Source of the DNA: Solobacterium sp.
Lineage (GTDB): Bacteria; Bacillota_I; Bacilli_A; Erysipelotrichales; Erysipelotrichaceae
NCBI GenBank assembly: GCA_016280695.1
Contig: JAEEHG010000165.1
Span: 1 to 5,819, forward strand
Direction of reading: 5' to 3'
Length of the DNA stretch: 5,819 nucleotides
The notes beneath the pieces were generated by a model. The model saw only the letters and a list, made by a program, of their open reading frames with translations, searched no databases and was not told the DNA's origin. Positions within the stretch are counted from its first letter, which is position 1. Each line of letters opens with the position of its first letter. A program made the translations under genes and the position numbers. This document shows, piece after piece, positions 1 through 5,139 of this stretch.

Positions 1-473
1 AGAGAGAGCACATGCGTGCCCACCCGGATACCCTGCGCAGCCAGCATCTGCTTCAGCAGGGAGCCGGCAGCGGTCAGCGGGGCGGTCAGCCGGGCCGAAA
101 AATGTCCCCCGCCCGAACGGTCGGCATAACCCTCGTACCGCACATGCTGGGTGTAATCCGCATGCGATGGCCGGGGCTTATCAGCGAGTTCCTCATAATC
201 ACCGCGGCGGACATTGCGGTTGGCGATCAGGATGGTCAGAGGGGTTCCGGTTGTCCGGCCGTTGAACAGCCCGGAAACAATCCTTACCTCATCTGTTTCC
301 CGGCGGGCCGTTGACAATTCCGGCAGGCCCTGCCGTTTTGCCATGTCAGCCTGCATCTGTTCTTCATCCAGCGCAAAACCGGCCGGCAGTCCGTCCAGCA
401 CACAGCCGGTTTCCGGCCCGTGTGATTCCCCAAACAGGGTTACGGTCAGTACATTTCCGAATGTATTTCTCAT
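1..473 (-). CDS. aroC: Chorismate synthase, N-terminal part (gene runs off the left edge)
   Basis: Chorismate synthase converts 5-enolpyruvylshikimate-3-phosphate to chorismate, the last common step of aromatic amino-acid synthesis. It is a cytosolic enzyme that needs reduced FMN. The minus strand encodes 157 codons starting MRNTFGNVLTVTLFGESHG. The family signature GESHG is at residues 15-19. It is followed by RRETDEVRIVSGLFNGRTTG and TPLTILIAN (the conserved ExD...SG.F.G.TtGTP...N block), and later by RSGGGHFSARLTAPLTAAG, the Firmicute version of the GG.SSARET flavin-binding signature. The start is set by GGAAAGGA at 489-482, eight bases upstream of the ATG. The full enzyme is about 360-390 residues, so roughly 40% is visible. 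The gene is divergent from the membrane-protein gene at 519 and appears to have its own promoter at 511-539. The identification is secure; only the C-terminal part is unseen. Confidence 0.96.
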   Translation of the reverse strand, partial: MRNTFGNVLTVTLFGESHGPETGCVLDGLPAGFALDEEQMQADMAKRQGLPELSTARRETDEVRIVSGLFNGRTTGTPLTILIANRNVRRGDYEELADKPRPSHADYTQHVRYEGYADRSGGGHFSARLTAPLTAAGSLLKQMLAAQGIRVGTHVLS

Positions 474-481
474 AGACTGCA

Positions 482-489
482 TCCTTTCC
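482..489 (-). promoter_or_regulatory. Ribosome binding site of aroC
   Basis: GGAAAGGA on the minus strand lies eight bases upstream of the ATG at 473-471. It fits a Shine-Dalgarno site and fixes the aroC start. Confidence 0.75.
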
Positions 490-503
490 GGTTTCTGGAC
501 CAA

Positions 504-512
504 TGATATAAT
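504..512 (+). promoter_or_regulatory. Extended -10 promoter of the 519 gene
   Basis: TGATATAAT is a perfect extended -10 element (TGN plus TATAAT at 507-512). No convincing -35 box sits 16-18 bases upstream; the region reads CTTTCC. The seventh base after the -10 box is A519, which is the first base of the ATG of the downstream gene. The transcript would therefore be leaderless or nearly so. Confidence 0.6.
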
Positions 513-539
513 TCTATTATGCGTGAAATTGTCCGGCAA
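511..539 (-). promoter_or_regulatory. Predicted sigma-A-type promoter of aroC
   Basis: On the minus strand, TTGCCG at 539-534 (4 of 6 matches to TTGACA) is followed after 17 bases by TAGAAT at 516-511 (5 of 6 matches to TATAAT). The expected +1 is near 504, giving a leader of about 30 nt that contains the aroC ribosome binding site. The -35 box lies inside the coding sequence of the divergent gene. The -10 box shares bases 511-512 with the oppositely oriented -10 box at 507-512. Confidence 0.6.
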
Positions 540-1070
540 CACAAAATAAGCCTGCTGACCGGGTGCCTATTGATCCCGTTCCTGCTGGCTGTACCGCTTG
601 TTCAAAGCAGGTCTGCGGACGGCAATTATACCGGGGTCATCAATATGCCGGGCGAGACCGGGCTGTTCCTGCTGTGCTGCCTGCCGCCGTTTCTTTACCT
701 GCTGGCGGTTTTTTACCGGCTGGGCCTCCGTCTGCAAATCACCGCATGGCAGAAGCAGATCCTGCTGTTTCTGGCCGCCGGGCTGCTGGCTGTCCTGATC
801 CCGTACGGCCCCAAGGAAGATTTCTTCTCCGGGCTGCACGTACTGGTCAGTTATCTTGTGTTGGGCATCCAGGTCGTGCTGATGTGCGAGCTGCTGTGGC
901 TGTTTGTGAAGCTGCGCCGGTTTTATCTGGGCGGAATCCTGCTGGCCTTCCTGCTGGCAGTAACCGCCGGCGCTATCAGCGGCCTGTCCGAATGGGTTTA
1001 CCTGACGGTCACTTCAGTCTCACTTACGGTACTGCAGGCTGTCCTGCCTGCTGAAAGGAAGGCATCATGA
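519..1070 (+). CDS. Unrecognised integral membrane protein, 183 aa
   Basis: I do not recognise this family. The protein starts MREIVRQHK, a short positively charged tail, and then has about six hydrophobic segments at roughly residues 10-28, 48-68, 80-96, 106-130, 135-153 and 156-176. Between the third and fourth lies a polar stretch, GPKEDFFSGLHVL (97-109), with acidic residues and a histidine that could be functional. The loop after segment 1 (29-47) is also polar. The ATG at 519 has no Shine-Dalgarno site and lies at the predicted +1 of the promoter at 504-512. No internal start has a clear ribosome binding site either, and the N-terminus looks natural for a membrane protein. The stop overlaps the nnr start (ATGA at 1067-1070), so the two genes should be co-transcribed and translationally coupled. 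A link to cofactor repair is not shown by the sequence. Confidence 0.8.
   Translation: MREIVRQHKISLLTGCLLIPFLLAVPLVQSRSADGNYTGVINMPGETGLFLLCCLPPFLYLLAVFYRLGLRLQITAWQKQILLFLAAGLLAVLIPYGPKEDFFSGLHVLVSYLVLGIQVVLMCELLWLFVKLRRFYLGGILLAFLLAVTAGAISGLSEWVYLTVTSVSLTVLQAVLPAERKAS
1053..1062 (+). promoter_or_regulatory. Ribosome binding site of nnr inside the upstream gene
   Basis: GAAAGGAAGG lies within the last codons of the membrane-protein gene, 4-7 bases before the nnr ATG at 1067. It fixes the nnr start and supports coupled translation across the ATGA overlap. Confidence 0.75.
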
Positions 1071-2530
1071 TTGTTGTAAAAGAAGAAATGCTGCGGATTG
1101 AACAGCAGTCCGGACAGACCGTCGATGTCCTGATGGCACGGGCCGGCACTGCCTGTGCCGGACGCATCAGGGAACTCACCTCCCCGGAAGATATCATTCT
1201 GATTCTTTGCGGCAAAGGCAATAACGGCGGTGACGGCTTCGTCATTGCCCGTGCGCTCACCGACCGCAGAGTCATGGTTTTTCTTGCCGAAGGTGCGCCG
1301 GTATCCGCTGCCGCTCTAAATGCTTTCCAGCAGCTGGATGAAGGGATGCTGGTTGCCGCAGATGACTTTCCTGCTGCCCTGGCGCAGTGCACGGTCATCG
1401 TGGACGCGGTCTACGGCTTCGGCTTCCACGGCACGCTGAGTGATGCCGTATATGGCCTGTTCCGGCAGATCAACCAGGCCGGTAAAACCGTTATCAGCAT
1501 TGATATCAACAGCGGCTGTGAATGTGACAGCGGACGCTGTGACCCGGATGCGGTCCGCTCCGATATTACCCTGGCCCTTGACTGCTACAAACCGTTTCAT
1601 ATGCTGCGGAAACATCACCGGATGTTCCGCACTGCCGAACTGATCCCGCTGGGCCTGCCGCATGACAATATCCATGGTCTGACGGAAATGGATGAAGACC
1701 GCTTTCTGGCTCTCTATCCCGAACGTGATGAAACTGCCTACAAGGGCACATACGGGAAAACCTTCATCATTGCCGGCAGCCGCGGCATGGCCGGAGCGCT
1801 TTGCCTGAACCTGATCGGGGCCAGAACTGCCGGGGCCGGTTATGTGTGCTGCCTCTGTGATGAAAGTATCTACCCGATTGCCGCGGCCCGCTGCCTGACG
1901 CCGGTCTTCTATCCGCTCAGCAGCGCTGATGACCGCCGGAATGCCCTGCAGGCGGTGCTTGAACAGGCTGCTTCGGTCAGCTTCGGAAGCGGCATCAACC
2001 GGCTGGAAGGCCGGCAGGAAATCCTGGACACCCTGCTTGTGCAGTGCCGGGTCCCGCTGGTGCTGGATGCGGAAGGCCTGCGCATGATCAAAGACCCCAA
2101 TCAGCTCAGACAGGCGGCGTGCCCGTTGATCCTGACCCCGCATATCGGTGAATTCTGTGCCCTCAGCCATATGGACGCGGAAGCGGCCGAGGCGGACCGC
2201 CCCGGTGCGGCAGTCTCATTCGCCAGGAAATACAACGTTGTCCTGGTGCTCAAGGGGGCCCACACGATTGTCGCTTCACCGCAGGGAGACATCTATATCA
2301 ACCAGTCCGGCAATGCCGCCCTGGCCCAGGCCGGCAGCGGGGATCTGCTGACCGGCATCATCACCGGGCTGCTGCCGCAGCTTCATGATCCGTATATGAG
2401 CGCGGTGGCCGGTGTGTGGCTCCATGCCCACCTGGCGGACCTGGCTGTGCTTGAGCGCGCGGTGAACATGGTGGACCTCGACAGCTGGCCGGAGCTGATG
2501 AATGAATTTCTGTTCCGCTGCGGCCGATAA
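1067..2530 (+). CDS. nnr: Bifunctional NAD(P)H-hydrate epimerase / ADP-dependent NAD(P)H-hydrate dehydratase
   Basis: This cytosolic repair enzyme restores NADH and NADPH that have become hydrated. The N-terminal YjeF_N domain epimerises R-NAD(P)HX to the S form, and the C-terminal ribokinase-like domain dehydrates S-NAD(P)HX using ADP. Epimerase motifs are GKGNNGGDGF (49-58), DAVYGFG (113-119, the DA.FGTG motif with the presumed catalytic Asp113) and IDINSG (145-150, usually DIPSG). The dehydratase domain starts near 225 with GKTFIIAGS (230-238). It carries LTPHIGEF (356-363, usually TPHPGE), VLKGAHT (394-400) and AGSGDLLTG (422-430), where Asp426 is the expected catalytic aspartate. The family's GNPGMA-like stretch reads GNAALA (415-420). 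At 487 aa it is close to the usual fused length of about 500. It follows the membrane-protein gene with an ATGA overlap. It stands 53 bp before the CPBP gene, which has its own promoter. Confidence 0.95.
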   Translation: MIVVKEEMLRIEQQSGQTVDVLMARAGTACAGRIRELTSPEDIILILCGKGNNGGDGFVIARALTDRRVMVFLAEGAPVSAAALNAFQQLDEGMLVAADDFPAALAQCTVIVDAVYGFGFHGTLSDAVYGLFRQINQAGKTVISIDINSGCECDSGRCDPDAVRSDITLALDCYKPFHMLRKHHRMFRTAELIPLGLPHDNIHGLTEMDEDRFLALYPERDETAYKGTYGKTFIIAGSRGMAGALCLNLIGARTAGAGYVCCLCDESIYPIAAARCLTPVFYPLSSADDRRNALQAVLEQAASVSFGSGINRLEGRQEILDTLLVQCRVPLVLDAEGLRMIKDPNQLRQAACPLILTPHIGEFCALSHMDAEAAEADRPGAAVSFARKYNVVLVLKGAHTIVASPQGDIYINQSGNAALAQAGSGDLLTGIITGLLPQLHDPYMSAVAGVWLHAHLADLAVLERAVNMVDLDSWPELMNEFLFRCGR

Positions 2531-2541
2531 AGATTGTTCTA

Positions 2542-2550
2542 TGCTATAAT
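2542..2550 (+). promoter_or_regulatory. Extended -10 promoter of the CPBP gene
   Basis: TGCTATAAT matches the extended -10 consensus exactly and lies in the 53-bp gap after nnr. The position 17 bases upstream (GGCCGA) is not a -35 box. The expected +1 is A2557, giving a leader of about 27 nt with an AAGGAG site. No terminator is visible between nnr and this promoter, so read-through from nnr is also possible. Confidence 0.65.
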
Positions 2551-2571
2551 GGCCATATCCTGCATTGAGAC

Positions 2572-2577
2572 AAGGAG
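2572..2577 (+). promoter_or_regulatory. Ribosome binding site of the CPBP gene
   Basis: AAGGAG lies six bases before the ATG at 2584 and fixes that start. Confidence 0.8.
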
Positions 2578-2583
2578 TTACGG

Positions 2584-3516
2584 ATGAGTGATAATCAGCC
2601 AAAGGTGATCACTTCCCGGCAGGCCCGGGCCCAGATCAATCATTTTGGCAGGTCGTTAATACTGTATATGATCTTTCTGACTGTTCTGCGTTACGGAACA
2701 GGTTTTGTATTTGCGCAGTTCCCCGAACTCCCGCTGCTGTTCGATCAGGACTACCTGATTCTTTCCGCCCTGATCATCCTGACGATCCTGACAGCCGTCA
2801 TCGCCTTCGGTATTTCCAGCAGGGCGCTGTCCCTGGATATCCGGGATTACATGAAATGGCCCCAGGGCCTCACGGCCGGAACCATGGTATCACTGTCATG
2901 CATCGGGATCGGGATATACATGCTGGCGGTATCAGTATCAACGCTGTTCTACTATTTCGTGCCGACGGCCAACACCGACTATGCCTTCCTCGGCCTGTTT
3001 ACCACCTGGCCGAACATCGTCAAGAATATTCTTTATTTCGTCTATCTGGTCCTGGTTAAGGCCATCTGTGAAGAGTATATGTTCCGGGGTGTCATCCAGC
3101 GGCAGCTGGGCCACTACGGCAGATATTTCGGAGTGCTTGGTTCCGCCCTTCTCTATGCCCTGTCACAGCCCAGCCTGGCCCGGGCTTTCTCCAGCTTCCT
3201 GATCGGCTGGTTCCTCTCGCTGGTAACTCTGAAGTACCACTCGATCCGCCCGGTCATCCTGATCCACATTGCGCTGTCCCTGTTCACCTGGTTCATGGAC
3301 ATCATCCCGGGATCGCTGATCTGGCTGGCCATTGTGCTCATCTTCGCGGTCTATATCATCGCTGCCCTCAGCCTGATCTCGCAGCGGATCAGCACCAGCA
3401 TTGTGCGCTGGGGGGCCACCGAATGGAAGCTCTGGAAGATCCTGCTGACTTCCTGGACAACCATCGTAGTCATCCTGCTGTTTGCGGTGAATGTCTACCT
3501 GTCCTTAAGAGCCTGA
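2584..3516 (+). CDS. CPBP-family (Abi/CAAX-type) intramembrane protease homologue with altered active site
   Basis: This is a 310-aa polytopic membrane protein with about eight or nine hydrophobic segments, for example near 22-42, 53-77, 97-125, 140-160, 180-195, 202-217, 222-237, 242-265 and 287-307. CPBP proteins are glutamate-type intramembrane proteases. In bacteria they act in peptide maturation, bacteriocin immunity or membrane-protein control. Motif 1, EExxxR, is intact: CEEYMFRGV with Glu163, Glu164 and Arg168. Motif 2, normally FxxxH, reads YALSQ (191-195), so its histidine is a glutamine. Motif 3, normally HxxxN, reads HIALS (228-232): the histidine is kept and the asparagine is serine. 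Family membership rests on EExxxR, on motif order and spacing, and on the GxxxxxxxxxxxxxxxxIxxHIxxS layout after it. About 75 residues follow motif 3. The substrate is unknown, and the changed residues make proteolytic activity doubtful. The gene has its own promoter and terminator. Confidence 0.82.
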   Translation: MSDNQPKVITSRQARAQINHFGRSLILYMIFLTVLRYGTGFVFAQFPELPLLFDQDYLILSALIILTILTAVIAFGISSRALSLDIRDYMKWPQGLTAGTMVSLSCIGIGIYMLAVSVSTLFYYFVPTANTDYAFLGLFTTWPNIVKNILYFVYLVLVKAICEEYMFRGVIQRQLGHYGRYFGVLGSALLYALSQPSLARAFSSFLIGWFLSLVTLKYHSIRPVILIHIALSLFTWFMDIIPGSLIWLAIVLIFAVYIIAALSLISQRISTSIVRWGATEWKLWKILLTSWTTIVVILLFAVNVYLSLRA

Positions 3517-3527
3517 CAGACAAACTG

Positions 3528-3554
3528 AAAAGTGAGGTCCTCCTCACTTTTTTT
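3528..3554 (+). terminator. Intrinsic terminator after the CPBP gene
   Basis: AAAAGTGAGG (3528-3537) pairs with CCTCACTTTT (3542-3551) around a four-base loop (TCCT), and a run of seven T spans 3548-3554. It starts 11 bases after the CPBP stop codon. Read from the other strand it has only a short T run (four bases), so it is mainly a plus-strand terminator. Confidence 0.88.
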
Positions 3555-3561
3555 CATGCGT

Positions 3562-3588
3562 AAAAAAATAACGGATATGCTCCGTTAT
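3562..3588 (-). terminator. Intrinsic terminator of the minus-strand genes
   Basis: On the minus strand, ATAACGGA (3588-3581) pairs with TCCGTTAT (3575-3568) around a five-base loop (GCATA), followed by a seven-base T run (3568-3562). The TAA stop of the FakA-like gene (3587-3585) lies inside the 5' arm of the stem. It faces the plus-strand terminator, with only seven bases between the two T runs. Confidence 0.88.
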
Positions 3589-3842
3589 CCTTTCAGGCCT
3601 TCTTCCTGGCGCTGCATGTTTTCGACCACCACATCGTAGATATCACCGATGGACTGACCGTATTCCAGAATCTGCCATGGTTCATTGGTGTGGAAGTGAA
3701 TCTTGATCAGGGTGTCATCTCCGACCACCAGCAGGCAGTCACCCTTGAAATGTTCCGTAATGTAGTCGTGAATGACGTCTTCATCAAGATCCTGGCCGTC
3801 AATCAGAAGCTGTGTATCAAATTTGAACTCCAACTGTTCCAT
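3585..3842 (-). CDS. Stand-alone FakA/YloV middle-domain-like protein, 85 aa
   Basis: The protein starts MEQLEFKFDTQLLIDGQ. It continues with GDCLLVVGDDTLIKIHFHTN (34-53), then PWQILEYGQSIGDI and VVENMQRQ (72-79). This resembles the part of the fatty-acid kinase subunit FakA (YloV, DAK2-type) that follows the DAK2/DhaL domain, typically GDSLVVVGDD..KVHVHTNDPG...YG....I.IeNM..Q. The kinase DhaL domain itself is absent. The HxH pair (His49, His51), zinc ligands in FakA as I recall, is kept. The cysteine of the FakA YCTEF motif appears to align with Asp9. I chose the ATG at 3842-3840 because GGGAGG lies five bases upstream. The ATG 24 bases further out (3866) lies inside the promoter sequence TATAATG. 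The role is unknown; a regulatory or metal-binding partner of FakA is only a guess. The gene follows the exporter pair and ends in the terminator stem. Confidence 0.8.
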   Translation of the reverse strand: MEQLEFKFDTQLLIDGQDLDEDVIHDYITEHFKGDCLLVVGDDTLIKIHFHTNEPWQILEYGQSIGDIYDVVVENMQRQEEGLKG

Positions 3843-3847
3843 AATAT

Positions 3848-3853
3848 CCTCCC
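3848..3853 (-). promoter_or_regulatory. Ribosome binding site of the FakA-like gene
   Basis: GGGAGG on the minus strand (3853-3848) is five bases upstream of the ATG at 3842. It decides the start in favour of the 85-aa product over the 93-aa reading from 3866. Confidence 0.8.
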
Positions 3854-3864
3854 GGTATGTGTGC

Positions 3865-3873
3865 ATTATAGCA
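3865..3873 (-). promoter_or_regulatory. Extended -10 promoter of the FakA-like gene
   Basis: On the minus strand TGCTATAAT (3873-3865) is an exact extended -10 element. The expected +1 is A3858, giving a 16-nt leader that holds the GGGAGG site. The -35 position reads ACCCGG and lies in a small GC-rich hairpin (3877-3892), so no -35 box is evident. Confidence 0.62.
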
Positions 3874-3876
3874 CGC

Positions 3877-3892
3877 CCCGGTTAGCACCGGG
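3877..3892. other. Small GC-rich inverted repeat between the yjjB-like and FakA-like genes
   Basis: CCCGGT (3877-3882) and ACCGGG (3887-3892) can form a six-base-pair hairpin with a four-base loop. It lies just after the yjjB-like stop and just upstream of the extended -10 box. It has no T run on either strand, so it is not a canonical intrinsic terminator. It could attenuate read-through or be a protein-binding palindrome; neither is shown. Confidence 0.4.
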
Positions 3893-3906
3893 TAACGAAT
3901 TGCCCG

Positions 3907-4347
3907 TCAGTCAATATGCCGCAGTTTGCGGATCATGGACAGCAGGGCCCACATCACGCTGAGACCCAGGGCAATGGCAAGGGCATACTCCAGGGTCAGA
4001 ACCGCGTTCAGTTTCGCTGTCGGCCAGTCCCGGACTGCCATGGCATGCATGGTGTAGTAAAGATTGCTTCCGGGCACCAGCGGGATCACCGACGGGATGA
4101 AGAACAGCACCCCCGGCGCTTTCAGGAGCCTGGCCAGCAACTCCGCGTAGAACGCCGAGAAAGCCGAAGCCAGCAGGCACGACATGAAGATCGACTGGCC
4201 GGCGGCAATCGCCCCCAGGTAAATTCCCCAGCTGAACAGGCCGCCCAGGGAAGCGACCAGCAGGAATTCTTTACGCACCCGGAACAGGATGGCAAAGCCC
4301 ATGGAACCGATAAAGGCAGTAATCAGTTGCATGACCGCGTGGCTCAT
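3907..4347 (-). CDS. yjjB: ThrE-type exporter, C-terminal-half subunit (YjjB-like), 146 aa
   Basis: This is one half of a two-part transporter of the threonine/serine exporter (ThrE) family. In Corynebacterium both halves are one protein that exports threonine and serine. In E. coli the separate YjjP and YjjB proteins have been reported to act together in succinate export. The protein has four to five hydrophobic segments and the family motif IPSVIPLVPGSNLYYTM (84-100). I chose the ATG at 4347-4345, which gives MSHAVMQLITAFIG. GGGAGG lies shortly upstream, and this ATG overlaps the stop of the partner gene (ATGA at 4347-4344). A longer reading from 4416 would run deep into the partner gene and adds a non-membrane tail. 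Its length matches YjjB proteins of about 150-160 residues. The substrate cannot be told from sequence. Confidence 0.9.
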   Translation of the reverse strand: MSHAVMQLITAFIGSMGFAILFRVRKEFLLVASLGGLFSWGIYLGAIAAGQSIFMSCLLASAFSAFYAELLARLLKAPGVLFFIPSVIPLVPGSNLYYTMHAMAVRDWPTAKLNAVLTLEYALAIALGLSVMWALLSMIRKLRHID

Positions 4348-5126
4348 CCTGCACCTCCCGTCAGCATGATGGCCATGACAAACCCGTAGGCCAGGGCCAC
4401 AGCCAGCAGCAGACACTCAATCAGACGCAGCGTACCGGAGATGGTATCTCCAACCAGCACATCCCGGATGGATACAGTTGTCGCGACCCCGGGAATCAGC
4501 AGCATGATGTCACCGATCATGATCATGCCGAAATGCAGCCAGGGAATGAGCTTTGTCAGGGCACCGATCAGGCAGCCGATGACAAAGGCGCACACGATAT
4601 TGAACGAAACCGTATTGGGAAAGACCCAGCGGATTTTTTTCTGCAGCCAGCCGATCAGCACGCCCAGCAGGCCGGCCGCGACACCGTCACCGATATTGCC
4701 GCCGAAGAAAACCGCAAAACCCCCGGCTGCCAGAATACTGCCGATATACATCATCAGGTCGCTGGCCGGCGGCTGGATTGCCGCGTCGATATGTTTCTGC
4801 AGCTCTTCCGGTGTTACCGGCATACTGCAGAACTGTCGGCTGATCCGGTTCAGTTCTTCGAGACACGTAAAATCATTGCTGGCCCCGTCGGTAATTCTTC
4901 TGGTTTCCGTCACGATTTCCCGGTCGGCAAAGACAACAGTCAAAACAATGCTCGACGTGATGACGAAGACATTCATCTGTTCTGCCCCGGCAGCTTTGCC
5001 CATGCGGGTGATCGTGTCTTCCACCCGGTAGATCTCCGCCCCGTGCAGCAGCATCTCTTCTGCCATGTTCAGCAGCACGTGCACCAGCTGTTCCCGTTCC
5101 AGTTTTTCCGTTTCCATCTCTGACAT
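4344..5126 (-). CDS. yjjP: ThrE-type exporter, N-terminal-half subunit (YjjP-like), 260 aa
   Basis: This is the partner of the YjjB-like subunit in an inner-membrane exporter of the ThrE family. A soluble N-terminal part of about 120 residues carries the conserved GAEIYRVEDT (29-38). The membrane part follows with FFGGNIGDGVAAGLLG (140-155) and GDIMLLIPGVATT (205-217) leading into SIRDVLVGDTISG (219-231), all hallmarks of the family. About five hydrophobic segments follow residue 124. The start at 5126 (MSEMETEK) lies about 28 residues before the GAE motif, as expected. There is no Shine-Dalgarno site in front of it, and the predicted +1 (5133) is only seven bases upstream. Met4 is an alternative start but also lacks a ribosome binding site. 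The stop overlaps the yjjB-like start by four bases, so the pair should be coupled. Likely substrates are small amino or dicarboxylic acids, by family only. Confidence 0.92.
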   Translation of the reverse strand: MSEMETEKLEREQLVHVLLNMAEEMLLHGAEIYRVEDTITRMGKAAGAEQMNVFVITSSIVLTVVFADREIVTETRRITDGASNDFTCLEELNRISRQFCSMPVTPEELQKHIDAAIQPPASDLMMYIGSILAAGGFAVFFGGNIGDGVAAGLLGVLIGWLQKKIRWVFPNTVSFNIVCAFVIGCLIGALTKLIPWLHFGMIMIGDIMLLIPGVATTVSIRDVLVGDTISGTLRLIECLLLAVALAYGFVMAIMLTGGAG

Positions 5127-5139
5127 AAAAAGCAGAATG

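Noticed and set aside
12..549. Plus-strand open frames opposite aroC (100 and 111 codons)
   Set aside because: They are the complement of chorismate synthase, whose GESHG and other signatures are unmistakable on the minus strand.
563..1054. Alternative plus-strand frame of 163 codons within the membrane-protein gene
   Set aside because: Its translation is rich in Pro, Ala, Arg and Gly without hydrophobic segments or motifs. The 519 frame gives a coherent membrane protein that couples to nnr.
1316..2170. Long open frame (284 codons) on the minus strand inside nnr
   Set aside because: It lies antisense to a clearly conserved two-domain enzyme, shows no recognisable motifs, and is explained by the GC-rich third codon positions of nnr.
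3585..3866. Longer 93-aa start for the FakA-like gene at 3866
   Set aside because: That ATG is the end of the sequence TATAATG, so it overlaps the -10 box and would lie upstream of the transcript start. The inner ATG has a GGGAGG site at proper spacing.
3907..4416. Longer 169-aa start for the yjjB-like gene at 4416
   Set aside because: It would overlap the yjjP-like gene by more than 70 bases and adds an unconserved tail. The ATG at 4347 has a ribosome binding site and the ATGA overlap.
4441..5123. Two overlapping plus-strand open frames of 196 codons each across the yjjP-like gene
   Set aside because: Both are antisense to a gene with strong ThrE-family motifs, have low-complexity composition and no plausible ribosome binding sites.
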